In this document: piece after piece, positions 25,979-34,503 of the stretch
How positions within the stretch are numbered: the first letter of the stretch is position 1
Layout of the letters: every line of letters starts with the position of its first letter
Assembly (NCBI GenBank): GCA_020633825.1
Contig: JACKCV010000004.1
Span: 280,416 to 344,415, forward strand
Reading direction: 5' to 3'
Origin: Fibrobacteria bacterium
Lineage (GTDB): Bacteria; Fibrobacterota; Fibrobacteria; UBA5070
DNA: 64,000 nucleotides
The notes under the pieces: model-generated
The model's input: the letters and a program-made list of their open reading frames with translations, nothing else
Told to the model about the DNA's origin: nothing
Database searches by the model: none
Made by a program: the position numbers and the translations under genes

Positions 25979-26590
25979 TCACGCCGCCGCCCGTCCCGAC
26001 AGCTCCGCGACCATGGCCTCCAGGAGCCGCGAGGCCGTCTCGCGGGCAGCCTTACCTAAAGCCTCCAGCCGATCCACCAGCGCCATCAGCTCGTCCACCT
26101 TGGCCACGATCCGCTTCTGCTCGGCAAGGGGGGGAAGGGGGATTGGCAGTTTGCACATCACATCACGCCCGACATTTTTCATCGAACTGCTCGTACCGGA
26201 GGCATTCCTTGCATAATATTCGCGGGCTGGCGCTGAAGTATTCACAAGGTTGATGTAACCCTTCTCGATTTCCTCCGGAAACTGGAAGCGAACGATTTTG
26301 TCGCTCATCATCAAATGTGGTGGCGCGTGATCAACGACTACGCTTCTAGCAACGAGTTCCTCTGTATTGGCCCGCGACAGAAGGAAGTCACCATCCTTGA
26401 CTTCGCATTCTTCCCGTATGTCCATACCGGCCGGGAGTGCCTTATTTGCATCCGGATCAAAAGCCCCCCAAGACACAGCACTCACTTTCAAAATACCCCA
26501 GGCATCACCAACTCGCGATTCAGAAAGGCATTGAGGACTCCACCCAGATTCACTACGAAGCGATATATTTGGGTCTACCGTGATTCTCAT
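25979..26590 (-). pseudogene. hsdS: hsdS 3' part, separated by the IS element
   Basis: This encodes the last 194 residues of HsdS plus nine codons contributed by the IS end, which also supplies an ATG at 26590. It contains most of the second target-recognition domain and the C-terminal conserved helices (LPIPLPPLAEQKRIVAKVDE, LMALVDRLEALGKAARETAS). Joining it to the 5' part across one copy of the 8-bp duplication gives an intact 534-residue frame, so the split was caused by the insertion. Whether the fragment is made from the IS-supplied start is unknown. Confidence 0.88.
26563..26570. repeat. Target-site duplication, left copy
   Basis: ATATATTT directly abuts the left end of the ISL3 element; the identical 8 bp lie at 27940-27947. 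Eight-base duplications are usual for ISL3-family elements. Confidence 0.92.
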
Positions 26591-27939
26591 GGGTCACCAG
26601 GAAACCGGCACAGTTGAGTGAGGGTTCCTGGGATAGAGGTCGAGGCCGCCCAGATGGAACAGCACGCTGTCGCGGAAGGCTTGGAAGTGACGATGGCCCC
26701 GGCACTTGACCCTCACCGCTTGGATGCGGGCGTTGAGGCTTTCGGCGGCGGCGTTCGTGACCCCCAGGCTGAACACGCGCACGATACCTTCCAGGTGGCC
26801 TTCGACGGTCTTCGCCAACGTCCTCATGGGGGCAAGCTTGGAGGTCTTCGCCATCGCGATCCAGTGTTGGAGATGGTCTCGTGCTTCCCGCTCGTTCGTG
26901 CACTGGCGATACAGGCGAAGCGTCTCTTTCAGTCGGTACGCCTCGGCGGTGTTGGCGAACCACTCGCTGATGAAGGCGACCTTCTGCTGCGCCCACTCCT
27001 TCTGGCGGGAAGCGGCCGTCAGCAGACTGTAGCGAGCCTTCTTGAGGAAGGTCGCGCCCTTGGGGTCGTCCAGCCGCTGATGGATGGCAACCTCCTCACG
27101 ACGGACCTGCTCCATCGCCTCGTTGGCCAGCTTCACGACGTGGAACGGATCGAAGACAATTCGTGTCTCGTCGAGGACGTCCTTGGCCGCCTTCTCGAAG
27201 GGTCCGTGCAGATCCATCGACACGGAAACCACACGAGCCAGGATCTCCTCGCCAAGCCCTTCCAATGCGGCTTTGGCGCTGGCGGTGGTGTTGCCCTCGA
27301 CCATCTCCTCGACGACTCCACGCTTGGCGTCGCCCACCACCGTGGCACACTGGCGGCGGTGCCAGTACTTCTCGTCGATCGAGAGGTGCGGCATGGTGGG
27401 CGTCGCGTCCTCCTGCCTCGACAGCGCCTTGCGCTCCAGGCCTCTCTGAACAGCTCGGCGAGCGATGCCCGCAAGGCAGTCCTCGCTGGTTCCCAGGATC
27501 TCCGCAGCACGGCGGCGCGCGCAACAGAGCATCAGGTCAATCGCGAAGGCTTCAAAGAGAAGAGTGAAGCGCGATTTCGCCTCCGCCCAAGGCACGGACA
27601 CCTGCTGAACTCCGTGCTCCGGGCACGAGACGCGAGGAATGGAGCACACCAGCATGGTCTTGAGCTGGCAGGTGTCCAAGTGGCGCCAGGTGCGCGTCGG
27701 CGCGTGGTCGTGGATGCTGCACGCCGAGCCGCAGTTCGGGCAGGGCAGGGACGTCTCGGAGCCATGGATCACCTGGATGCGCACCTCGCCGAGAGACGTG
27801 TCCAGATCTACGTTCGAGACGCACCAGGGAGGCGTCAGGCCAAGGATGTGGGCGTAGAACGATGTGCTGTCCAAGGGAAACTCTCCTCCGAAGGGGGAAG
27901 CCTCAAAGGTGCCTCAGCCATTAGAAAGCCGGTAGACCC
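26571..27939 (-). mobile_element. Complete ISL3-family insertion sequence (1369 bp) inside hsdS
   Basis: The ends are imperfect inverted repeats: both read inward GGGTCTACCG, then three mismatched bases, TTCT, one mismatch and ATGG (left 26571-26592, right complement 27918-27939). One transposase gene fills the element. Flanking 8-bp direct repeats (26563-26570 and 27940-27947) show simple transposition. The size, duplication length and transposase type agree with ISL3. The two disrupted hsdS halves remain in frame if one duplication is removed, so the insertion looks recent. Confidence 0.95.
26594..27874 (-). CDS. ISL3-family transposase
   Basis: This encodes 426 aa. It has an N-terminal zinc-binding motif LPCPNCGSACSIHDHAPTRTW, typical of ISL3 transposases, then a helix-turn-helix region (CARRRAAEILGTSEDCLAGI). 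The DDE catalytic domain follows: first Asp in HLSIDEKYWH, second in SMDLHGPFEKAAKDV with FDPFHVVKLANEA after it, and Glu in VTNAAAESLNARIQAVRVKC. Near the C-terminus GHRHFQAFRDSVLFHLGG matches the family ending. No frameshift was seen, so it should be active. The gene reads in the same direction as the interrupted hsdS. Confidence 0.95.
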   Translation of the reverse strand: MDSTSFYAHILGLTPPWCVSNVDLDTSLGEVRIQVIHGSETSLPCPNCGSACSIHDHAPTRTWRHLDTCQLKTMLVCSIPRVSCPEHGVQQVSVPWAEAKSRFTLLFEAFAIDLMLCCARRRAAEILGTSEDCLAGIARRAVQRGLERKALSRQEDATPTMPHLSIDEKYWHRRQCATVVGDAKRGVVEEMVEGNTTASAKAALEGLGEEILARVVSVSMDLHGPFEKAAKDVLDETRIVFDPFHVVKLANEAMEQVRREEVAIHQRLDDPKGATFLKKARYSLLTAASRQKEWAQQKVAFISEWFANTAEAYRLKETLRLYRQCTNEREARDHLQHWIAMAKTSKLAPMRTLAKTVEGHLEGIVRVFSLGVTNAAAESLNARIQAVRVKCRGHRHFQAFRDSVLFHLGGLDLYPRNPHSTVPVSW

Positions 27940-28960
27940 ATATATTTCCCATACGAACCCAAGACCAAGATTCAGGGATATCGAAGAAGTAATCATCAGG
28001 ACTCACAGACGAATAATTCTTCGCACCTAGAGCGTTACGCTGATTTGAAATCAATTCGATCAGCGAATCAACTTCCTCCTCCCTCTGCTCCACCAGCTTT
28101 CCCTGCACCGCCAGGGTGAGGATGGACTTGCGCAGGTCGGCGGGGTCGATCGCGTAGGAGGAATGGAAGAGCAGTTCCAGGCTTTGAGGCGAGGGAGCCT
28201 CTGCGAAGGCGGCAAGCGAGGCTTTGGCAAGGGCAGTGCGCTTGGTCTCGCGCTCCTTCTGCTGGGCCTCCAGCGCATCGCACAAGGCCATCAGCTCGTC
28301 CACCTTGGCCACGACCCGCTTCTGCTCGGCAAGGGGCGGGAGGGGGAAGGGTAACGGTCTCATCCGCCCAAGTGATATGTTCGCGATATTTGTCGTCTGA
28401 CTTGAACTTTCCCGAAAGGCACTTTGCATCCCAGGGCTACGCAGATAGTAGAGCAAGAAAAATGGATCAACACCAATTGGCCGAATCGCCGCAATAAATC
28501 CTCCAAACGAAGCCCTCACCGGAGTGTTTCGTACAACCGCAACCTTCCCGACAAGCTCATAACTATTCGCCATAGAGATCATCACGTCATCAACTTTTAC
28601 CCACTGATCCTCCCGACCTACAAAGGTGTTGGGGACATAGATCAAATCATCCCAGTCAATCTCATCCTGAATACTTGCTGTCCTCAAGCATGCGACTAGC
28701 CCATCCGCTGGTGATTTTGCCTTTGCCGAACCGGGGAAGGTGATGCCGCGAACGATCTCTGTGACCTCGCCCAATGAACTCCACACCCATCGGCGTGGGA
28801 TGGCAAACGGCTTGGATTCATCAAAATGCCACTCATCGCCATCCTGCTCCACAAGTTTTCCCCGCACCGCCAGCTCCAGGATCAGCTCGCGCATCTTCTG
28901 CACGGCATTCGGGCAGTCGGCGAAGAGGTCGAACTTCTCGAAGAAGGTCTCCAGGTTCAT
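27914..28960 (-). pseudogene. hsdS: hsdS 5' part, truncated by the IS element
   Basis: About 340 HsdS residues are followed by eight codons of IS sequence and a TGA. The order is an N-terminal helix (MNLETFFEKFDLFADCPNAV), the first target-recognition domain (about residues 50-205, beginning PRRWVWSSLGEVTEI and ending LPFPLPPLAEQKRVVAKVDE), the central conserved helices (MALCDALEAQQKERETKRTA), and the first residues of the second domain (PESWSWVRMGNI). HsdS gives DNA specificity to type I restriction enzymes. The intact protein would have had 534 residues, as in the EcoAI-like IB group. Its ATG overlaps the stop of the upstream YhcG gene (ATGA). Confidence 0.9.
27940..27947. repeat. Target-site duplication, right copy
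   Basis: ATATATTT abuts the right inverted repeat of the ISL3 element and matches the left copy exactly. Confidence 0.92.
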
Positions 28961-30096
28961 GGCACATTCCCCTTCAGCTCGCCCTTCGAAACGCTACGCT
29001 CCTCAGGACGAACGGACGCAGGATATGCGTCGTCCTCCCCCAGCCATTCGGAGGCCAGCTCCGCTTCCAATTCCTCGATGCTGGGCAGGCTGGAGGCCAG
29101 GGTCTCCGGGAGGGCGCGGGTCAGCTCGTAGTCGGCCACGCCGATGGGCTGGGCCACGCCGCGCAGGGCGTACTCGGCCACCAGGCGGTTGCGCGACTGG
29201 CACAGGATCAGGCCGATGGTGGGGGCATCCCCCGGGTGGCGCAGCAGGTCGTCCACCGCCGCGCAGTAGAAGTTCATCTTGCCCGCGTATTCGGGCCGGA
29301 ACTCGCCGCGCTTGAGCTCGATCACCACGAAGGCCCGCAGCTTGAGGTGGTAGAAGAGTAGGTCCAGGTAGAAGTCCTGGTCGGACACCGTCAGCTTGTG
29401 CTGCCGCCCCACGAAGGCGAATCCCTGGCCCAGCTCCAGCAGGAACTTCTCCAGGTGCCGCACCAGCCCCGTCTCCAGCTCGCGCTCGTGGAAGGGCTCC
29501 TCGATGGTCAGAAAGTCGAAGAGGTACGGATCCTTGAGGAGGCTTCGCGCCAGGTCGGCCTGGGCCTGAGGCAGTTGGCTGGCGAAGTTCGTGACCGCTG
29601 CCCCCTGCCGCAGGTGGGCCTGGGCCCGGATGCGCTCGATCAGGGTGTCGCGGGTCCAGCGTTGTTCCACGACCTGGTTTGCGTACCAGCCGCGTGTTTC
29701 CGGGTCCTTCACCTTCTGGAGCAGTACGACATGGTGCGCCCACGGCAATTGGGCAACGAACGGTTGCGCGATTCCGGAACGCTCCAATTGGGCAACGGGC
29801 GGTTGCCCAATTGCAAAGGCCGTCGGATAGGCGGCATGGAACTGGACCATGAGCTTGAGATTCCGCTCCGAGAACCCCTTCTCCTCGGGCAGTTCGTTTT
29901 TCAGGTCGGAGGCAAGCCTGGGGACGACCCCGGCCCCCCAGCCTTCGATCTCCTGACGCTGGCGGATCAGCCCCCCGATCTCCCAATAGAGCTGCACCAG
30001 CTCCGCGTGGACAGCCTGGGCCGCACGCACCTGGGCACCGTGGATTCGTCCCTTGATCTCGGTGAGCAGGGCACTGTAGTGAGGGGTCGGGTTCAT
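28957..30096 (-). CDS. YhcG/DUF1016 family PDDEXK nuclease (first copy in operon)
   Basis: This encodes 379 aa. The ATG at 30096 overlaps the hsdM stop (ATGA) and has GGAG upstream. DUF1016_N: LYWEIGGLIRQRQEIEGWGAG, PRLASDLKNELPEEKGFSERNLKLM. Nuclease domain: QDFYLDLLFYHLKLRAFVVIELKRGEF (D...E-L-K) and CAAVDDLLRHPGDAPTIGLILC. Residues about 97-115 contain a short internal near-repeat (GQPPVAQL / AQPFVAQL). It is placed between hsdM and hsdS, where classical type I loci have no gene. The relation to the second copy is distant rather than a recent duplication. Confidence 0.9.
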   Translation of the reverse strand: MNPTPHYSALLTEIKGRIHGAQVRAAQAVHAELVQLYWEIGGLIRQRQEIEGWGAGVVPRLASDLKNELPEEKGFSERNLKLMVQFHAAYPTAFAIGQPPVAQLERSGIAQPFVAQLPWAHHVVLLQKVKDPETRGWYANQVVEQRWTRDTLIERIRAQAHLRQGAAVTNFASQLPQAQADLARSLLKDPYLFDFLTIEEPFHERELETGLVRHLEKFLLELGQGFAFVGRQHKLTVSDQDFYLDLLFYHLKLRAFVVIELKRGEFRPEYAGKMNFYCAAVDDLLRHPGDAPTIGLILCQSRNRLVAEYALRGVAQPIGVADYELTRALPETLASSLPSIEELEAELASEWLGEDDAYPASVRPEERSVSKGELKGNVP

Positions 30097-31535
30097 CGCT
30101 CCAAAGCCTCGCGCAGGATGCCCTTGAGCGCGGCGCGGGTGTCGGCGATCTGCGCCAGGAGCTTCTCGTACTCGGGGAGCAAGTGGTCCACGTCGCCCGG
30201 GCGGTCCTCGACCTTGTTGGGGTTCTTGAGGTCCAGGTTGTAGCCGTTCTTCACGATCTGGTCGACCGGCACGCGCCAGGCCTGCTCGCTCTCGGTGCGA
30301 TGATCCCACCACGCCTGCTCGGGTGCGAACTCCTCGAAGCGGATCGGCCTCGTCTTGTTGTAGCTCTTCGCCCCGGCCGGATACGGATGCTCGTAGAACC
30401 AGACCTCCTCGGTGGGCTGGCCCTTGGTGAAGAACAGGAGGTTCGTGCGGATGCTCGTGTAGGGGTTGAAGACCCCGTTGGGCAGGCGCACGATCGTGTG
30501 CAGGTTGCAGGTCTCCAGAAGTTCCTGTTTGATGCGCGTCTTCACCCCTTCGCCGAAGAGCGTGCCGTCGGGCAAGACGATGCCCGCGCGCCCGCCGTCT
30601 TTGAGGAGACGCAGGAACAACGCAAGAAACAGGTCGGCGGTTTCCTTGGTGCGCAGGTGGGCGGGGAAGTTCGACTCGATGCCATCCTCGATGCGTGCGC
30701 CAAACGGAGGATTGGTCGCGATCACGTCCACCCGCTCGTCGCGCGTCCAGCTCGTGTAGGGCCGGGCCAACGTGTTGTCGTGGCGCACGAAGCTTGGATC
30801 CTCGATCCCGTGCAGGAGCATGTTGGTGGTGGCCAACATGTGGGGCAACTGCTTGAGTTCGTAGGCTCGGAATGAGGTCTGCAACGCAGATTCGTCCTGG
30901 GGCTTTTTCACGTATCGGTCGCGCATGTGGCGCATGGCGCACGTGAGGAATCCCCCCGTGCCGCAAGAAGGATCCATGACGGTCTCACCCGGCTTCGGGT
31001 CCAGCCGATCGATGACGAATTGCGTCAGGGCGCGGGGCGTGTAGTACTCGCCCGCGTTGCCGGCAGCCTGGAGGTCGCTCAGGAGCTGTTCGTAGATGTC
31101 GCCGAAATGCTGGCGATCGGCCAGGTTGTTGAAGTCGATCTCGTTGATCTTGTTGACCACCTGGCGCACCAGTTGGCCCGACTTCATGTAGTGGAAGGCG
31201 TCCTCGAAGACATTGCGGACCACCGCCGAACGTTCGGCACCCTTCCCGTATTGCGTGAGCCCCTTCAGACCTGGAAAGAGGTCTTCGTTCAGGAATCGCT
31301 GCAGCTCCTCCCCGGTGATCCCCTCCGGGTCGGCGGCCCAGGTGCGCCACTGCAAAGGCGGAGGAATGGGAGAGCGGTATCCCTTCTGCGTGAGCTCGAG
31401 TTGCTGGTCCTGGTCGTCGATGATCTTCAGGAAGAACATCCAGCACAGTTGCGAGAGGCGTTGGGCGTCTCCATCGACACCCGCGTCCTTGCGCATGATG
31501 TCCTGGATGGCTTTGACGACATTGCGAACGGACAT
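30093..31535 (-). CDS. hsdM: Type I restriction-modification methyltransferase subunit
   Basis: This encodes 480 aa. An N-terminal HsdM_N helical domain is followed by the N6-adenine methyltransferase domain: SAM-binding DPSCGTGGF at about residues 188-196 and catalytic NPPF at 275-278, preceded by EYYTPRALTQFVIDRL. It modifies adenine in the sequence chosen by HsdS. It starts three bases after the hsdR stop. The HsdR/HsdM lengths fit the type IB (EcoAI/EcoEI) group. With HsdS interrupted, methylation by this complex is probably lost or altered. Confidence 0.95.
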   Translation of the reverse strand: MSVRNVVKAIQDIMRKDAGVDGDAQRLSQLCWMFFLKIIDDQDQQLELTQKGYRSPIPPPLQWRTWAADPEGITGEELQRFLNEDLFPGLKGLTQYGKGAERSAVVRNVFEDAFHYMKSGQLVRQVVNKINEIDFNNLADRQHFGDIYEQLLSDLQAAGNAGEYYTPRALTQFVIDRLDPKPGETVMDPSCGTGGFLTCAMRHMRDRYVKKPQDESALQTSFRAYELKQLPHMLATTNMLLHGIEDPSFVRHDNTLARPYTSWTRDERVDVIATNPPFGARIEDGIESNFPAHLRTKETADLFLALFLRLLKDGGRAGIVLPDGTLFGEGVKTRIKQELLETCNLHTIVRLPNGVFNPYTSIRTNLLFFTKGQPTEEVWFYEHPYPAGAKSYNKTRPIRFEEFAPEQAWWDHRTESEQAWRVPVDQIVKNGYNLDLKNPNKVEDRPGDVDHLLPEYEKLLAQIADTRAALKGILREALER

Positions 31536-31538
31536 GGT

Positions 31539-33983
31539 CTAGGCGGCTTCCGTGTAGAGGGCGGACTGGAGTTCATGGACCGCGTGCTCGAAGGCGTCGC
31601 GCGATCCGAAGGCTTTGATGAGCTGCACGGGGGTTCCCATGGAGGTGAACGGCGCGATCGACAGGATCTGCGGATCCTCGAGATCCAGAACCCCCTCGTC
31701 CGCGTACTTGGCGAGCAGGGCTTCGAGCACCTTGCGGGCGGCCTCCTCGTAGCGCCCGAAGACGTCGCGTTTGCGCACGTTGGCGGCGCGCTCGGCGCGT
31801 GTCAGGGGCGCGCGATCGAAGGCCACATGGCACACCAGGTCGAACGGATCGAGATCCACCCCCGCGGCTTCGGCGAGCACCTCGTGGGTGAGACCCTCCT
31901 CGGCCAGTTCGTCGAGGATCGCCTGCTTGCGCTCGGCGTGGCTCCAGGCCTTCAGGAACTGGTCCAGGCTCGCGTATCGCTTGCGCAAGCTCTTGCGGGT
32001 GAAGTCGCGCAGGCTCTCGGTCACGAGTTTGCCGTCTTCGTCCAGGAACTCCACGCGCTCGTGCACGATGCGCGCCTCGATCCCATCGACGTAGACCTTC
32101 CCCTTCTTCCCGGCCTTATCGGACTCGACCGGATTTCCCTCGGAATCGAGCAATACCGTGGCGTCCGGATCTTCTGGATCCGCATCGGCTCCGTCCGGCC
32201 CTGGATCGGCCGCTTGGAGGCTCTCGTCTTCCAGCCAACCCTCGTCGTCCATCGACAGGATCTGCACCGGCTCGCCGTCGAACTCGGGATCGGCGAAGTG
32301 CGCGGTGGCGCCCCGAAAGTCCATCAGCGTGAAGTAGAGCTTGTGGGTGTCCTTGTGGATGCGGGTGCCACGTCCCACGATCTGCTTGAATTCGGTCATG
32401 GAACCCACGGGGCGATCCAACGCGATCATTCGGCAAGTCTGGGCGTCCACCCCGGTGGAGAGCAGCCTGGAGGTGGTCACGATCACCGGGTACTTGCTCT
32501 CGGGGTCGATGAAGTTGTCGAGCTGATCCTTGCCCTCGGCATCGCCTCCGGTGATCCGCATGACGTACTTGTCGTTGGCGGCGCACAGGTCGGCGTTCTC
32601 GTTCACCAACGCCTTGCGCATGCGGTCGGCGTGTTCCTGGTCCACGCAGAAGACGATGGTCTTGGCCATCCGGTCCCCGCTTTCCTTGAGGAACCGGGAG
32701 ACCTTTCTCGCAACGGCCGCGGTGCGCCCGTCGATCACCAGATTCTGGTCGAAGTCCCTCTGGTTGTAGATGCGGTCGTCCACGATCTCGCCGGATCGAT
32801 CGACGGTCCCCTTTTCGGGACGCCAGCCATCCACGTCGCGGTCGATGTGGACCTTCACCACCTTGTAGGGGGCCAGGAACCCGTCGCGAATGCCTTCCTT
32901 CAGCGAATACGTGTAGACGGGATCCCCGAAGTAGGCGATGTTCGAGACGTATTCCGTCTCCTTGGGCGTGGCCGTGAGACCGATCTGGGTGGCCCCGGAG
33001 AACCAGTCCAGGATCTCGCGCCAGGCGCTGTCCTCGGCGGCGCTCCCGCGATGGCATTCGTCGATGACGATCAGGTCGAAGAAGTCCCGGGAGAACTCCC
33101 GGAAGACCTTGTCCTTCTCCTCCGGCCCGGTGAGGGCCTGGTAGAGCCCCAGGTACACCTCGTAGGCCTTGTTGATGGAAGTGCGCGATTCCATGGCCAG
33201 GGTCAGCTCCACCTTGGTGCCATCGGCCTTCTCGATGGTCTTGGCATTGGTGGAGAGCTTGGCCATCGCCCCGGCGAAGGGCCGGAAGTCGTTGACCATG
33301 GTCTGGTCCACCAGGATGTTGCGGTCGGCCAGGAACAGGATGCGCTTCTTGGCCCCGGCCTTCCAAAGCCGCCACAAGATCTGGAAAGCGGTGTAGGTCT
33401 TCCCCGTTCCGGTGGCCATCACCAGCAGCACCCGATCCTGTCCGCGCGACACGGCCTCCAGCGCCGCGTTCACCGCATTCACCTGGTAGTAGCGCGGGCT
33501 CTTTCCATCGTGCCAGGGTTGCTCCAGAACCTTGCGCTTTTCGGGAGCGACCCCTTTCCAGACGCAATACCGCTCCCAAAGCTCCTGGGGAGAAGGGAAC
33601 TCGTCCAGGCGGAGGTCCGTTTCACGCCCACCCGTGACGCATGTGCGGTCCAGGAAGCGAAACCCCTTGCCATTGCTGGAAAACACGAACGGCACCTGCA
33701 GCGACTTCGCGTATCCCATCGCCTGCTGGAGACCATCCCCCACGGCGTGGTTGGCGTCCTTGGCCTCGATCACCGCCAACGGCAAATTGGTGGTATGCGA
33801 CAACACGTAGTCGGCGCGTTTGCCCTTGCCCCGAGAGACCATCTTGCCTCGCACCACGATGCGACCATCGGTGAAGGTGACCTCCCGGCGGATCTGCACG
33901 GTTTCGTCCCAGCCTGCGGCCACCAAGGCGGGGGTGATGAACTTGGCGCAGATGTCGGATTCCGAAAGATTCTTCATGTCCAT
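31539..33983 (-). CDS. hsdR: Type I restriction endonuclease subunit R
   Basis: This encodes 814 aa. I chose the ATG at 33983 for its GGAGAG ribosome-binding site; the open frame extends 58 codons further without similarity. The order is: N-terminal nuclease domain with D58 and E73-A-K75 (IEAKD), helicase motif I VMATGTGKTY near 189-198, DECH at about 308-311, SAT-like GLTATP, motif V/VI region GVDAQTC...QIVGRGTRIHKD, and an EcoEI-type C-terminal domain from about residue 640. It cuts unmodified DNA after ATP-driven translocation. It is first in its operon; a 15-bp palindrome lies about 120 bp upstream. Confidence 0.95.
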   Translation of the reverse strand: MDMKNLSESDICAKFITPALVAAGWDETVQIRREVTFTDGRIVVRGKMVSRGKGKRADYVLSHTTNLPLAVIEAKDANHAVGDGLQQAMGYAKSLQVPFVFSSNGKGFRFLDRTCVTGGRETDLRLDEFPSPQELWERYCVWKGVAPEKRKVLEQPWHDGKSPRYYQVNAVNAALEAVSRGQDRVLLVMATGTGKTYTAFQILWRLWKAGAKKRILFLADRNILVDQTMVNDFRPFAGAMAKLSTNAKTIEKADGTKVELTLAMESRTSINKAYEVYLGLYQALTGPEEKDKVFREFSRDFFDLIVIDECHRGSAAEDSAWREILDWFSGATQIGLTATPKETEYVSNIAYFGDPVYTYSLKEGIRDGFLAPYKVVKVHIDRDVDGWRPEKGTVDRSGEIVDDRIYNQRDFDQNLVIDGRTAAVARKVSRFLKESGDRMAKTIVFCVDQEHADRMRKALVNENADLCAANDKYVMRITGGDAEGKDQLDNFIDPESKYPVIVTTSRLLSTGVDAQTCRMIALDRPVGSMTEFKQIVGRGTRIHKDTHKLYFTLMDFRGATAHFADPEFDGEPVQILSMDDEGWLEDESLQAADPGPDGADADPEDPDATVLLDSEGNPVESDKAGKKGKVYVDGIEARIVHERVEFLDEDGKLVTESLRDFTRKSLRKRYASLDQFLKAWSHAERKQAILDELAEEGLTHEVLAEAAGVDLDPFDLVCHVAFDRAPLTRAERAANVRKRDVFGRYEEAARKVLEALLAKYADEGVLDLEDPQILSIAPFTSMGTPVQLIKAFGSRDAFEHAVHELQSALYTEAA

Positions 33984-34102
33984 GGACTCTCCGGGGCGGC
34001 TCGGAGGGGAGATTCGAAGCCCTTTTTGGAGCTCCGGGGGACTCGCCCGGTACTTCCTCCAAGGTAGCTCCGACGCCCTGTGTCCGACCAAAGCCTCCGG
34101 AA

Positions 34103-34117
34103 TGCAGGACACCTGCA
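34103..34117. promoter_or_regulatory. Palindrome upstream of hsdR, possible regulator site
   Basis: TGCAGG-ACA-CCTGCA is a perfect inverted repeat of six bases with a 3-bp centre, about 120 bp before the hsdR start, where a promoter of the minus-strand operon would be. Confidence 0.35.
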
Positions 34118-34182
34118 CAAATGCACCCTTGGCAGGCCATTCAACAATGACGTACAAAGCCGCCGGCCCTGGTGAAGGCGAG

Positions 34183-34206
34183 CCCCCTGCGTCCGGCCGC
34201 AGGGGG
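34183..34206. repeat. Strong hairpin in the gap upstream of hsdR
   Basis: CCCCCTGCG pairs perfectly with CGCAGGGGG around a 6-nt loop. There is no T-run. It may be a terminator or a small repeat element; no second copy was noticed in this window. Confidence 0.4.
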
Positions 34207-34503
34207 ATTCCAGACGGAAGCCCCCACTGGTGATCGGGGCCTCCGGAGCGTGCCCGTTGGCCTTGGATTCCGCACCACCCGGCCCAGTCGGTGCCTTGTC
34301 AGCGAGGACCACGGAGGCCCGAAGCGAAAGGGATGGACGCCCGCAGGGCCGTCGACCCCGCAGCGGGACGCGCCCCATCCGGGTTCGGAGATTCGCGGCC
34401 CCGAGGAGGCGCGGCGTGCGACAGCCCGGCCCGTGGCGAAAAGCGGCTCGCGAGCGGGAAGCGCCACGGGTTCGCCCTGCTTGGGTGCACATTTCCCCCA
34501 CGT

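Larger units (their letters stand above)
33984..34503. other. 520-bp gene-free stretch upstream of hsdR
   Basis: No convincing gene on either strand; long frames here are shadows. It holds a 15-bp palindrome (34103-34117) and a 9-bp-stem hairpin (34183-34206). The G+C-rich chromosome-like composition resumes near 34.2 kb, so the right end of the defence island probably lies in this stretch. Confidence 0.5.

Noticed and set aside
26571..27939. IS element as a composite transposon carrying restriction genes
   Set aside because: Only one copy exists, with its own 8-bp duplication inside hsdS; it inserted into the island and did not bring it.
30927..34067. 1046-codon open frame on the plus strand
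   Set aside because: It lies exactly antisense to hsdR and hsdM and its sequence has low-complexity Gly/Val/His bias. It is a G+C-driven shadow.
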